DNA of 24,754 nt from positions 1 to 24,754 of the forward strand of contig DASUZB010000229.1 in the NCBI GenBank assembly GCA_036377075.1. The letters run 5' to 3'. Below, in pieces: positions 7,039 through 14,821 of the stretch. Numbering within the stretch: position 1 is the first letter of the stretch; each line of letters starts with the position of its first letter. Position numbers and translations under genes: made by a program. The stretch is from DASUZB01 sp036377075 (lineage in GTDB: Bacteria; Actinomycetota; CALGFH01). The notes below the pieces were generated by a model. The model had not been told where the DNA came from, did no database searches, and was given only the letters and a program-made list of their open reading frames with translations.

Positions 7039-7218
7039 CTCAATCGGTCGGTGGCCCTCCGCCGCTCCGTGCGCTGGCTTCCCCCGTCGCTCCTGGCGTC
7101 GCCGGGGGCTCCTGGCGTCGCACCTGGAGTCCATCCAGCGCGCGGCCCCCGGGCCAGCTCCCCAAACCCCAGCAGGCGGGTGACGGCACCGAGCGTGTCC
7201 GCACAGGACCGCCAGGTA

Positions 7219-7224
7219 TATGGT
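7219..7224 (+). promoter_or_regulatory. -10 box for leaderless threonine ammonia-lyase gene
   Basis: TATGGT ends 6 bases before the ATG at 7231, so the transcript should begin at the start codon. A 14-base direct repeat GCTCCTGGCGTCGC occurs twice upstream (near 7089 and 7109). The -35 position is weak. Confidence 0.45.
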
Positions 7225-7230
7225 CCTTGC

Positions 7231-8499
7231 ATGCGCTCTCGTGCAGCGGAGCACGGTCCGGCCGCGGCGGACCTGCCACTGGTCGGCCTCGACGACGTCA
7301 GGGAGGCCAGGCGGCGGGTCGCGGGCGTGCTGCGACGCACCCCGGTCGACCGGTCCGACACCCTCACCAGGCTGGCCGGGCGGCCCATCCTGCTCAAGCC
7401 AGAGCACCTGCAGCGCACCGGCTCGTTCAAGATCCGCGGCGCCTACAACCACATCTCCCGGCTGCCCGCCGGCCGCCCGGTGGTGGCCGCCTCGGCCGGC
7501 AACCACGCCCAGGGCGTGGCCCTCGCCGCCTCGCTCACCGGTCACCCGGCGACCATCCTCATGCCCGCCAACGCGCCGCTGCCGAAGCTCGAGGCGACCC
7601 GCAACTACGGCGCCGAGACGGTGCTCGGCGGCGACGCGGTGGACGACTGCATCGCCGGCGCCAAGCGCTTCGCCGCCGAGCACGGCGCCGCCTTCGTGCC
7701 CCCGTTCGACGACCCGCTGATCATCGCCGGGCAGGGCACCGTCGGCCTGGAGCTGGCCGAGGAGGCACCGGACGCCGAGACCGTGGTGGTCGCCGTCGGC
7801 GGCGGCGGCCTGATCGCCGGGATCGCCACCGCCCTCGCGGCGGTCCGGCCCGAGGTACGGGTGGTGGGCGTGGAGGCCGCCGGCGCCGCCGCCATGCGCG
7901 CCTCGCTCGACGCCGGCCACTGCGTGCGCCTCGACCGCCTGGACACGATGGCCGACGGGATCGCCGTCAAGTCGCCCTCGCCGCTCACCCTCGCCCACGC
8001 CCGGGCCTACGTGGACGAGGTGGTCACCGTCACCGAGGAGGAGATCAGCCAGGCGCTGCTGCTGCTCCTGGAGCGGGCCAAGGCGGTGGTCGAGCCGGCC
8101 GGCGCGACCACCCTCGCCGCCATCCTCGCCGGCAAGGTGCCCGGGTCGGGCCCGGTGGTGGCGGTCCTCTCCGGCGGCAACGTCGACCCGCTGCTGCTGA
8201 TCAAGCTGATCGACCACGGCCTGTCGGCGGCCGGCCGCTACGTCGCGTTGCGGGTGGTCCTCGACGACCGTCCCGGCGAGCTGGCCGCCCTGACCGCCGA
8301 GGTCGCCCGCCTCGGCCTGAACGTGCTCTCGGTCGAGCACCACCGCTCCGGCGTCGACCTGGCGGTCGCCAAGGTGGAGGTGCGCCTCACCCTCGAGACC
8401 CGCAACGCCGTCCACCACGGCGAGATCGTCGCCGACCTGGAGAAGGCCGGCTTCGACGTGGAGGGTATCGATCCGGGGGCCAGCCCGAAGGCCCGTTAG
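7231..8499 (+). CDS. ilvA: Threonine ammonia-lyase (threonine dehydratase) with ACT domain
   Basis: PLP enzyme converting threonine to 2-oxobutyrate and ammonia, the entry step of isoleucine synthesis. It has 422 residues, fitting the short single-ACT form. The PLP Lys67 lies in GSFKIRGAYN, followed by ASAGNHAQGVALAA near 88-101 and the glycine-rich phosphate loop VGGGGLIAG near 190. LSGGNVDPLLL near 312-322 and an ACT domain from about 335 (VALRVVLDDRPGELAALT) complete the chain. The start at 7231 is chosen because the lyase homology begins soon after and TATGGT lies 6 bases upstream; the frame is open to 7051 but that part is low-complexity. Single-ACT enzymes can be biosynthetic (IlvA) or catabolic (TdcB-like). 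The nearby ilvE favours the former, without proving it. Confidence 0.92.
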   Translation: MRSRAAEHGPAAADLPLVGLDDVREARRRVAGVLRRTPVDRSDTLTRLAGRPILLKPEHLQRTGSFKIRGAYNHISRLPAGRPVVAASAGNHAQGVALAASLTGHPATILMPANAPLPKLEATRNYGAETVLGGDAVDDCIAGAKRFAAEHGAAFVPPFDDPLIIAGQGTVGLELAEEAPDAETVVVAVGGGGLIAGIATALAAVRPEVRVVGVEAAGAAAMRASLDAGHCVRLDRLDTMADGIAVKSPSPLTLAHARAYVDEVVTVTEEEISQALLLLLERAKAVVEPAGATTLAAILAGKVPGSGPVVAVLSGGNVDPLLLIKLIDHGLSAAGRYVALRVVLDDRPGELAALTAEVARLGLNVLSVEHHRSGVDLAVAKVEVRLTLETRNAVHHGEIVADLEKAGFDVEGIDPGASPKAR

Positions 8500-8573
8500 C
8501 CTCACCGACGCGGGAGCTCGCGGCGTGCCCTTTCGGGCGGGCCGATCCGTCCGGATGGCAGCCCCGTCGGTCG

Positions 8574-8602
8574 TTCTTGCCATCGGTGAACTCGTCTAGG
8601 TT
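8574..8602 (+). promoter_or_regulatory. Promoter candidate of the modular toxin-like gene
   Basis: TTCTTG (8574-8579) and TAGGTT (8597-8602) are separated by 17 bases and would start transcription near 8609, about 100 bases before the GTG at 8713. The leader holds a 16-codon ORF (ATG 8666, stop 8714-8716) whose TGA overlaps the GTG start as GTGA, a possible translational-coupling arrangement. Confidence 0.4.
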
Positions 8603-8712
8603 CGACCGTGAAGCGATGGGCGTCCGTGGCGCCCTGGCAACCGTTCCTCCGATCGGTGGTGCCGGATGGCTGAGGCTGTGCACGCCGGCCGTGCGACCGG
8701 CCCGGGTACAGG

Positions 8713-11232
8713 GTGACGACGGCGAGGCTGTCGCCGCGGCCGGGGCTGGCACCGGGCCAGGACCGGGGGTCGCACCCGCGCGGTCGCGGCGCGAGCGGCG
8801 GTGAGGCGCTCAGGCCTGACGTGGCCGCGCTGCTCACCCTGCAGCGGGGGGCGGGGAACCGGGCGGTGGCCCAGCTCGTGACGGCCCAACGCGAGCTGAA
8901 GCGGCTGTACCCGGCGCCGCAGCGGCCCGCTCGCGCGGCGTCGCCGGCACCTACGGCGGGGCCGGCTCCCACGGCGGCAGCGGCTGCGCCCGCCACGACG
9001 ACCGCCGCGCCGCCAGGCGAGCAGCAGGTCGTGGAGCTGTACCCGATCTGGGACCGCATCGCCAAGCGGCGCGTGGTGGTCAACGCCGAGCAGTACGAGC
9101 AGGAGCGCGCGGCGCTCGCCCGGCTGCTGCGCTACCTGGCCAAGGAGATTCCCGCCGACGCGAAGGAGGTGCTGGAGGCCTACCCCTTCGTCGAAGTCAA
9201 GGAGATGTACGAGGAGGCGACCGACGCCCTCAAGACGTCGGGGGAGCGCTACTCCAAGGGGCTGCTGGCGGCCGCCGGGTACTGGGCCGGTGAGGCGTCC
9301 CACTACACCAGGTTCGAGGCCAAGGCCCACCAGCTGTTCCTGCAGGAGGGCATGCTCTCCTACATGGGCAAGCGCATCGGCCTCGCGGTCATCGGCTTCT
9401 TCGAGGGCGCCGCCGAGGCGATGGTCGGGCTGGTCGACACCGGCGCGAGCCTGTTCGGGTACCACCCCGACCTGGAGGGCAAGATCGCGGAGCGCTACGC
9501 CGTGATCAAGGACGCGTACAGCAGTAGCGTCGGCGTCGACCACAACTACGTCCACGACGACGAGATCGGGCGGCTCGGGGGCAAGGTCGCGGGGGGCCTG
9601 GCCACCCCCGGAGCGGTCGGCAAACTGGGCAAGGCCGGCACGATCGTCAACGTGACGCTGGCCGCGGCCGGCGTGAAGAGCACCGTCGAGGCCGTCGTCA
9701 CCATGCGCGCGCAGGGGAAGTCCTGGAGCGACATCGTGAGCGACCCGGTCACGCTCGCCCAGTTCGCGGGCTCGCTGGCGGGGGTGGCGGGCGTCGGCAG
9801 CGCGGCCGTCCAGGAACTGCGAAGTGCGCTGGGGACGGCCGGCCTGGTCCTGAACGCGGGGCAGATGGCCGCCCTGACCACCGCCCTGGCGACCTACAAG
9901 CCCGACCCGAACCTCACCGACGAGCAGAACTTCCGCAGGCGTACCGACCTGCTCGCGGACGTGCTGACCTCGGCCGCGTTCCTGAGCGAGGACGCCAGGG
10001 CGCGGGCCGCCAAGCCCGCGGGCGCCGCTGCCGAGCCGGCCCCAAGGCCGTCAGGGCCGGAGCCGGCCGCCGCGGCAGCCCCGAAGGGGCAGGCGGGCGC
10101 CGGCCACGACGCCACGGTTCCCACCAAGGACGGCAAGCACGAGGTCCACGTGCACGACGGGGAGGTCGAGGTCTGCCCGGTGCAACGGTGCGCGCGGGCC
10201 ACCAAGGTCGTGGCGGGCAACGACGAGGCCCGCAAGCAGGTCGAACAAGCGGAAGACCTGGCCAGGGCCGACCCCGAGCAGGCGGCGGCCAAGGCGGCGG
10301 CCGCGCTGGACGCTGCCGACCAGACCGGGCACCGACCCCGGTGGAAGGCCGCCGACGCGGCGGCCGCGGCCAAGGGAGCGGCCGGGGCGCAGCCGCCGTC
10401 GCGGGCGCGCCGGCGGGAGATGATCGCCGAAGCGGCCGAGCGGCAGCGCGGAGCCGCGGCGGCCGAACCGGCTGCCCCCGCCGGCCGCCGGGAGCTGATC
10501 GCGGAAGCGGCCGAGCGGCGCGCCGCCGCCAAGGAAGCCCTCCGCAGCATGACCGACCAGGAGATCGAGCTGCTCCTCGCCGGGTTCGACGAAGTGGCCA
10601 CCTCCGGCAAGCCAGGGACCACCGAGCTCAAACGGCCACCGGAGCAGCGCGCCGACATCGCCAACACGCCCCTCACCCGCAAGCAACGAAAGGCGCTGGA
10701 CAAGAAGATCGCCCAGATGAAGAAGGCCGGGCTGCTGCCTCGCGGCTTCCGGTACCGGTCGCCGAAGGCCGCCGGCGCGGTGATCCCGGCCGCGCGGGCC
10801 CGCAAGGCCATGGAGGTGATCGGTACCAGGATCACGGACAACCCCGACGTGGCCGCTTGCTGGAAGCAGGCCGCGGACGCGGCGCTCGGTGGTCGGCGCC
10901 TCACCCGCCGGAACTATGCCGAGATGTACAAGAGCGCGCAGGCTCGCTTCTGGCGGCTGGTCGCCAAGAACACGGCCGCGAAGGCCTTCTTCGAAAACAT
11001 GGGGTTCACCGTGCCCGGGTCACGTTCCGCCTACCTGGACGTCGGCGGCGTGCACGGCCAGGAGATCAGCCTGGGACTCGACCACACCGCTCCCAAGGCG
11101 ACCGGTGACAACTACCTGCTGGCGCTCGACGGCGAGCACCTGCAGATCCTCATGCAGGCCGACAACACCAAGCTCAGCCACCTCGAGAAGAAGGACCCGT
11201 CGCTTCGCCGCCAGGGCGACGACGACGAGTGA
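8713..11232 (+). CDS. Modular toxin-like protein: LQRxxGNxAV N-terminus, C-terminal putative nuclease
   Basis: 839 residues, no signal peptide. Residues 37-54 contain LLTLQRGAGNRAVAQLV, a motif found near the N-terminus of many large actinobacterial proteins, including cargo linked to contractile injection systems. An Ala/Pro linker is followed by a helical region at about 100-215, hydrophobic stretches near 214-246 and 291-345 (glycine-rich, pretoxin-like), and a further linker. KHEVHVHDGEVEVCPVQRC lies near 475-493, then an Ala-rich helical stalk with a repeated RRE(M/L)IAEAAER unit near 567 and 591. The last 230 residues (from about 610) form a separate basic domain. It ends in LDHTAPKATGDN and LQILMQADNTKLSH, giving Asp790-His791, Pro794-Lys795, Asn818, Lys820 and His823. 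This pattern resembles HNH-type (DHxxPK...N...H) nucleases. A nuclease effector role is inference; no HExxH or DUF4157-type peptidase motif is seen and no obvious immunity gene follows. The GTG start is weakly supported. Confidence 0.75.
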   Translation: MTTARLSPRPGLAPGQDRGSHPRGRGASGGEALRPDVAALLTLQRGAGNRAVAQLVTAQRELKRLYPAPQRPARAASPAPTAGPAPTAAAAAPATTTAAPPGEQQVVELYPIWDRIAKRRVVVNAEQYEQERAALARLLRYLAKEIPADAKEVLEAYPFVEVKEMYEEATDALKTSGERYSKGLLAAAGYWAGEASHYTRFEAKAHQLFLQEGMLSYMGKRIGLAVIGFFEGAAEAMVGLVDTGASLFGYHPDLEGKIAERYAVIKDAYSSSVGVDHNYVHDDEIGRLGGKVAGGLATPGAVGKLGKAGTIVNVTLAAAGVKSTVEAVVTMRAQGKSWSDIVSDPVTLAQFAGSLAGVAGVGSAAVQELRSALGTAGLVLNAGQMAALTTALATYKPDPNLTDEQNFRRRTDLLADVLTSAAFLSEDARARAAKPAGAAAEPAPRPSGPEPAAAAAPKGQAGAGHDATVPTKDGKHEVHVHDGEVEVCPVQRCARATKVVAGNDEARKQVEQAEDLARADPEQAAAKAAAALDAADQTGHRPRWKAADAAAAAKGAAGAQPPSRARRREMIAEAAERQRGAAAAEPAAPAGRRELIAEAAERRAAAKEALRSMTDQEIELLLAGFDEVATSGKPGTTELKRPPEQRADIANTPLTRKQRKALDKKIAQMKKAGLLPRGFRYRSPKAAGAVIPAARARKAMEVIGTRITDNPDVAACWKQAADAALGGRRLTRRNYAEMYKSAQARFWRLVAKNTAAKAFFENMGFTVPGSRSAYLDVGGVHGQEISLGLDHTAPKATGDNYLLALDGEHLQILMQADNTKLSHLEKKDPSLRRQGDDDE

Positions 11233-11242
11233 CCTGTCCGGC

Positions 11243-11272
11243 TTGCCCCGACCCGCACCCCCGGCCGATACT
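11243..11272 (+). promoter_or_regulatory. Promoter of the 11280 gene (leaderless)
   Basis: TTGCCC (11243-11248), an 18-base spacer and GATACT (11267-11272) end 7 bases before the GTG at 11280. This is one of the clearest leaderless promoters in the window. It lies just after the stop of the toxin-like gene, so the two genes need not be co-transcribed. Confidence 0.5.
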
Positions 11273-11279
11273 CGGCGGC

Positions 11280-11960
11280 GTGAGCGAGGACAGGGCGGCC
11301 CGCAGGAGTGGACCGGGCCGGGTAGTCGGCCCGGCGCTGGTGCTCGGCGGCGTGGCCGCGCTCGCCTGGGCGACCTCCGACCTGGTGCGCCCCAGGCGGG
11401 TGGACATCCGCTCGTTCGACCCCGACGAGGTCGCGCGCCTCGAGGCGGCGATGTGGCGCGCCTACTACGACCACCGCCCGGCCGCGTTCTTCGCCCAGAT
11501 CGCCAGGCTGATGCGGTCGCAGTTCCAGCTCGGCCCGGCGCGCGCCGCCCTGCTGGCCGGACTGGCGGTCAGGGCGGCGGTCGTCTTCCAGGGCGGCCAC
11601 GAGCGCGCCGACTACGTGCGCGCCCTGCCGCTGCTGCGCCGCTACTACGCCATCCTGCGGCAGACCAGCGAGGTGCCCTTCGACGTCGACCGGGCGGCAG
11701 CGCTCGAGCTGGAGTGGTGGATCGTCCACCGCGACGCCGCCCGCCTGCCCGCCGGCAGCCTCGAGCGCAGCCTCGCCGAGGTCGCCGCCGAGCTCTACCA
11801 GGTCCCGGTCGAGCAGGTCGCCGAGCACGGCCGCCACCGCGCCGCCGCGGCCACCGTCCGCGACCAGCAGGCCGCCGCCGGCACCGTCAGCGAGCAGGAC
11901 TGGCAGCGCATCGAGCAGGAGCTGCGCACCTCCTGGCGCGCCCTGCGCGCCGCCGTCTAG
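11280..11960 (+). CDS. Conserved membrane-anchored protein of unknown function
   Basis: 226 residues: a short basic N-terminus, one transmembrane helix near 15-33 (VVGPALVLGGVAALAWA), then a soluble domain rich in Arg, Glu and aromatic residues. Recognisable blocks are DIRSFDPDEVARLEAAMWRAYY near 43-64, FQGGHERADYVRALPLLRRYY near 105-125, and LELEWWIVHRDAARL near 142-156. I recall similar proteins as stand-alone conserved hypotheticals in several phyla, which argues against it being a dedicated immunity protein for the toxin-like gene upstream. The GTG at 11280 is preferred over an upstream GTG at 11229 because the promoter ends just before it and the upstream 17 residues look unstructured. 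The stop overlaps that of the convergent gene in a shared CTAG. Confidence 0.75.
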   Translation: MSEDRAARRSGPGRVVGPALVLGGVAALAWATSDLVRPRRVDIRSFDPDEVARLEAAMWRAYYDHRPAAFFAQIARLMRSQFQLGPARAALLAGLAVRAAVVFQGGHERADYVRALPLLRRYYAILRQTSEVPFDVDRAAALELEWWIVHRDAARLPAGSLERSLAEVAAELYQVPVEQVAEHGRHRAAAATVRDQQAAAGTVSEQDWQRIEQELRTSWRALRAAV

Positions 11961-12577
11961 CCTCGGACCGCGTCGGGGAAGGCGCGCTCGCCGGCGTGCA
12001 CGGGGGCGTCGAGCCAGTTCTCCGGCGGCGCCAGCGGGCACGCCCAGCGGGCGTTGTAGGCGCAGGAGGGGTTGTAGGCGTAGTTGAAGTCGAGGACCAC
12101 GCGCTCCCCGTCGAGGACCACGCCGCGGCCGAAGGTCCCCTTGATCGTGTCGGTCAGGTAGCGGCCGGCGCCGTAGGACTCGCGGCCGGCGGTGGCGTCC
12201 CGGAACGGCAGGAACAGCCCGCCGCCGTAGCCGAGCGTCCAGAACAGGGTCAGGCCACCGTAGGGGGTGGCCAGGCGGCCGACGCGGCGGTAGCGCACCG
12301 TGCCGTCCTCGCCGCCGGTGTCGATCGCCAGCTCCCCGTCCTCCCCGGCCGGGCCGAGCCGGGTCTCGACCCTGGCGGCGGGGTCGTAGGGGAACCACGG
12401 CAGGCCGTCGAACCGGCGGCGCTGCTCGGCCGTGAGGGCCGAGGACGGGTGCGTCCAGAACAGGCGCTCGCGCGCGCGGCGCCAGGCCTCCCAGCCGGCC
12501 TCGCCCTCGCGCGGCTCCGCCAGGTAGATCGCCGCGACCCGCTCGCGCCAGTCGGCCAGCTCGGTGAGCTCGTCCAC
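11957..12577 (-). CDS. DUF1684 domain protein
   Basis: 206 residues, soluble, no signal peptide. It matches the DUF1684 family by several blocks: LADWRERVAAIYL at the N-terminus, LPWFPYDPAARVET near 60-73, YGGLTLFWTLGYGGGLFLPF near 108-127, GAGRYLTDTIKG near 138, and the C-terminal LDFNYAYNPSCAYNARWACP block, which holds the family's conserved cysteines. The biochemical role of the family is not established. The GTG at 12577 is chosen from the start of homology and a G-rich tract upstream. It lies 26 bases after the serS stop on the same strand, so it is probably the last gene of a serS transcript. No terminator is seen between it and the convergent gene. Confidence 0.8.
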   Translation of the reverse strand: MDELTELADWRERVAAIYLAEPREGEAGWEAWRRARERLFWTHPSSALTAEQRRRFDGLPWFPYDPAARVETRLGPAGEDGELAIDTGGEDGTVRYRRVGRLATPYGGLTLFWTLGYGGGLFLPFRDATAGRESYGAGRYLTDTIKGTFGRGVVLDGERVVLDFNYAYNPSCAYNARWACPLAPPENWLDAPVHAGERAFPDAVRG

Positions 12578-12603
12578 GCCACCCCCGCCAGGTCGCGGCG
12601 CGG

Positions 12604-13905
12604 TCAGCGACCGTCGCCGCGCCGGCCCTGCGCCGGCAGGAAGTCGAGCAGCTCCTTGCCCACGTACGGCTGCAGCACCTCGGGGACGCGGACGCGGCCG
12701 TCCGGCTGCTGGCCGTGCTCCACGATCGCCGCCCACAGCCGCGGCGTCGCGGCGCCGGAGGCGTTGAGGGTGGAGATCGGCCTGGTGCGGCCGCCGGGGG
12801 TCCGCACCCGGATGTTCCCGCGCCTTGCCTGGAAGTCGGTGAAGTTGCCGACCGAGGAGACCTCCAGCCAGCGGTCGACGCCCGGCGCATACACCTCCAG
12901 GTCGAGGGTGCGCGAGGCCGAGAAGCCCAGGTCCGCGGTGCACAGGTCGACCACCCGGTAGGGCAGGCGCAGCTCCTGCAGCAGGCGCTCGGCGTCGGCC
13001 AGCAGCTCCTCGTACTCCCGCTCGACCTCCTCGGGCAGGCACAGCCGCACCAGCTCCACCTTGTGGAACTCGTGCAGGCGCTGCATGCCGCGGGTGTCCT
13101 TGCCGGCGCTGCCGGCCTCGCGGCGGAAGCAGGCGGTGTAGGTCATGTAGCGGCGCGGCAGGTCCTCCGGGTCGAGGATCTCGTCGCGGTGCAGCCCGGT
13201 GATCGGCACCTCGCCGGTCGGGATCGCCCAGAGGTCGTCGAGCGTGGTCGAGTAGGCCTCGTCGGCGTACTTCGGCAGGTGGCCGGTGCCGACCATGGTG
13301 GTGCGCCGCACCAGGTGCGGCACGACCAGCTCCTCGTAGGTGCCGCGGTTGAGGTCCAGCCCGAACGCCACCAGCGCCCGCAGCAGGCGCGCGCCGTCGC
13401 CGCGCAGCAGCGAGAACCCGGAGCCGCTCAGCTTGGCGGCCCGCTCCGCGTCGAAGATGCCGAGGTCGCCGGCCACCTCCCAGTGCGGCCGCGCCGACGG
13501 GTCGGGGACCGCCTCGGGGCCCGCATAGCGCAGCACCACGTTGGCGCTCTCGTCGTCGCCGACCGGTGCCTTCGGGTCGGGCAGGTTGGGCAGCTCGAGC
13601 AGCAGGTCCAGGGAGGCCTGCTCGGCCGCGCGCACCTCCTCCTCCGCGGCGGCGATGCGTCCCTTGAGCTCGGTGAGCTGCTGGCGCAGCTCGTCGGCAC
13701 CCTCGCCGCCCGCCGCCATGCGGCGGCCCATCTCCTTGGAGCTGCGGTTGGACTCCGCGCGCAGCTCGTCGAGCTGGGCGCGGAGGTGGCGCCGCCGCAG
13801 CGCCGCGTCGCGGGCGGCGGTGACGGTCCGCGCGTCGACGCCTTTGGTCCTCAGTCGCCGGATGACGTCGTCGGTCTCGTTCAGGAGCAGGTCGAGGTCG
13901 AGCAT
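12604..13905 (-). CDS. serS: Seryl-tRNA synthetase
   Basis: Class II aminoacyl-tRNA synthetase charging tRNA-Ser. It has 433 residues, normal for bacterial SerRS. It starts MLDLDLLLNETDDVIRRL, then has the long antiparallel coiled-coil arm that grips the tRNA variable arm (about 28-105, rich in Arg/Glu/Leu). Motif 2 is TACFRREAGSAGKDTRGM followed by RLHEFHKVEL, and motif 3 lies in EVSSVGNFTDFQARR. The ATG at 13905 gives the canonical N-terminus; the frame continues to 13995 but without homology. The ribosome binding site is weak (AGGGAA). A TTGCCC-N18-CAGCAT sequence on the minus strand within 13940-13975 could be its promoter. It follows the HAD gene by 76 bases and precedes the DUF1684 gene. 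Confidence 0.97.
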   Translation of the reverse strand: MLDLDLLLNETDDVIRRLRTKGVDARTVTAARDAALRRRHLRAQLDELRAESNRSSKEMGRRMAAGGEGADELRQQLTELKGRIAAAEEEVRAAEQASLDLLLELPNLPDPKAPVGDDESANVVLRYAGPEAVPDPSARPHWEVAGDLGIFDAERAAKLSGSGFSLLRGDGARLLRALVAFGLDLNRGTYEELVVPHLVRRTTMVGTGHLPKYADEAYSTTLDDLWAIPTGEVPITGLHRDEILDPEDLPRRYMTYTACFRREAGSAGKDTRGMQRLHEFHKVELVRLCLPEEVEREYEELLADAERLLQELRLPYRVVDLCTADLGFSASRTLDLEVYAPGVDRWLEVSSVGNFTDFQARRGNIRVRTPGGRTRPISTLNASGAATPRLWAAIVEHGQQPDGRVRVPEVLQPYVGKELLDFLPAQGRRGDGR

Positions 13906-13981
13906 CGGTTCCCTACGGTGGTGTCGGCGGGCGTACCCGACGATGCTGCTGCGCAGCTCGCCGGGCGGGCAAACGATTATG

Positions 13982-14650
13982 TCACGACGCCTCACGCAGC
14001 CGGACGCCGAGCAGCTCCTCCAGCTCGGCGGTGGTCTGCTCGACGTCGCTGTGCAGCACCGTGGCCATGCCGAGCTCCCTGGCCGGCTCCAGGTTGTGGT
14101 AGAGGTCGTCGACGAACACGCACGCCTCCGGCTCCACCCCGATGGAGCTGGCCGCCAGGGTGTAGATGGCCGGCTGCGGCTTGCGCAGCCCGACCTCGCC
14201 GGAGATCACCACCCCGTCGAACAGCTCGGCGAAGCGGTCGCGCTCGTAGCGGCCCTCGCCCCAGGAGTTGGAGAGCAGGCCGGTGCGGATGCCGGCGCGG
14301 CGGGCGGCGAGCACCACCTCCGCGACCTCCGGGGCCGGCCGGGTGTGGGAGAACATCCGCTCGATGAGGCCGTCCGGGCGCACGCCGAGGATGGCGGCGA
14401 AGGCGGGCTCGAAGGCCGGCTCGGCGATGCGGCCGCACTCCAGCTCCGCCACCAGCCGGCGCGCCTCCGCGCTCTCGACCAGGCGCCGGAAGACCGTGTC
14501 GGGCTCCAGGCCCTCGGCGTCGCAGAACGATCTGAAGGCCTCGACCACGCTGGTGGTGAGCACGCCGCCGAAGTCGACCAGCAGCCCGCGGTAGCGGCCC
14601 GGGGCGCGTGGCCCTTCCCGCGTCCCCGTCCCGTCCGTGCGCGCGTCCAT
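13982..14650 (-). CDS. HAD-superfamily hydrolase (epoxide-hydrolase-N-terminal/YihX-like)
   Basis: 222 residues. HAD motifs appear in order: nucleophile Asp26 in LLVDFGGVLTT, motif II LLSNSWG near 122, motif III Lys in GLRKPQPAIY near 155, and motif IV VFVDDLYHNLEPA near 174-186. The four-helix cap lies between motifs I and II. The second Asp of the usual DxD is Gly (DFG), as in the YihX and soluble-epoxide-hydrolase N-terminal branch, so phosphatase activity may be weak or mechanistically variant. Substrate is unknown. The ATG at 14650 is supported by a TACGCT box on the minus strand 8 bases upstream and has no ribosome binding site. It precedes serS on the same strand. Confidence 0.85.
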   Translation of the reverse strand: MDARTDGTGTREGPRAPGRYRGLLVDFGGVLTTSVVEAFRSFCDAEGLEPDTVFRRLVESAEARRLVAELECGRIAEPAFEPAFAAILGVRPDGLIERMFSHTRPAPEVAEVVLAARRAGIRTGLLSNSWGEGRYERDRFAELFDGVVISGEVGLRKPQPAIYTLAASSIGVEPEACVFVDDLYHNLEPARELGMATVLHSDVEQTTAELEELLGVRLREAS

Positions 14651-14658
14651 TAAGCGCG

Positions 14659-14664
14659 AGCGTA
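14659..14664 (-). promoter_or_regulatory. -10 box for leaderless HAD gene
   Basis: On the minus strand TACGCT ends 8 bases before the ATG at 14650. Start codon and transcription start would nearly coincide. Confidence 0.45.
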
Positions 14665-14706
14665 GCCGGATCCGCTCGCCGGCCGCACGCCCGCGCGCGC
14701 CGAAGA

Positions 14707-14749
14707 TGAAGAGTTCTTCACCGCTGAGGACTCGGATGCGTCGAGACGC
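14707..14749. promoter_or_regulatory. Two inverted repeats in the divergent promoter region
   Basis: TGAAGA-GT-TCTTCA (14707-14720) and GCGTC-GA-GACGC (14738-14749) lie between the divergent HAD gene and the membrane-protein gene, upstream of both predicted -10 boxes. Their positions fit regulator binding sites. The regulator is unknown. Confidence 0.4.
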
Positions 14750-14765
14750 GCAATCCAGGGCACGA

Positions 14766-14771
14766 TAGGCT
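14766..14771 (+). promoter_or_regulatory. -10 box for the small membrane protein gene
   Basis: TAGGCT would start transcription near 14778, giving a leader of about 44 bases that contains GGAGG at 14812-14816. Confidence 0.4.
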
Positions 14772-14821
14772 GGACGCGATCCGTCGCCGGGGCAGTCGGG
14801 CAGGGAGTCGTGGAGGACGGC

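Noticed and set aside
11229..11279. Earlier GTG start for the 11280 gene
   Set aside because: The promoter lies inside this stretch and the residues (CPACPDPHPRP) do not look like part of the protein.
11233..11960. Immunity gene for the toxin-like protein
   Set aside because: The only downstream gene has its own promoter and conserved stand-alone family features; no direct evidence links it to the toxin-like protein.
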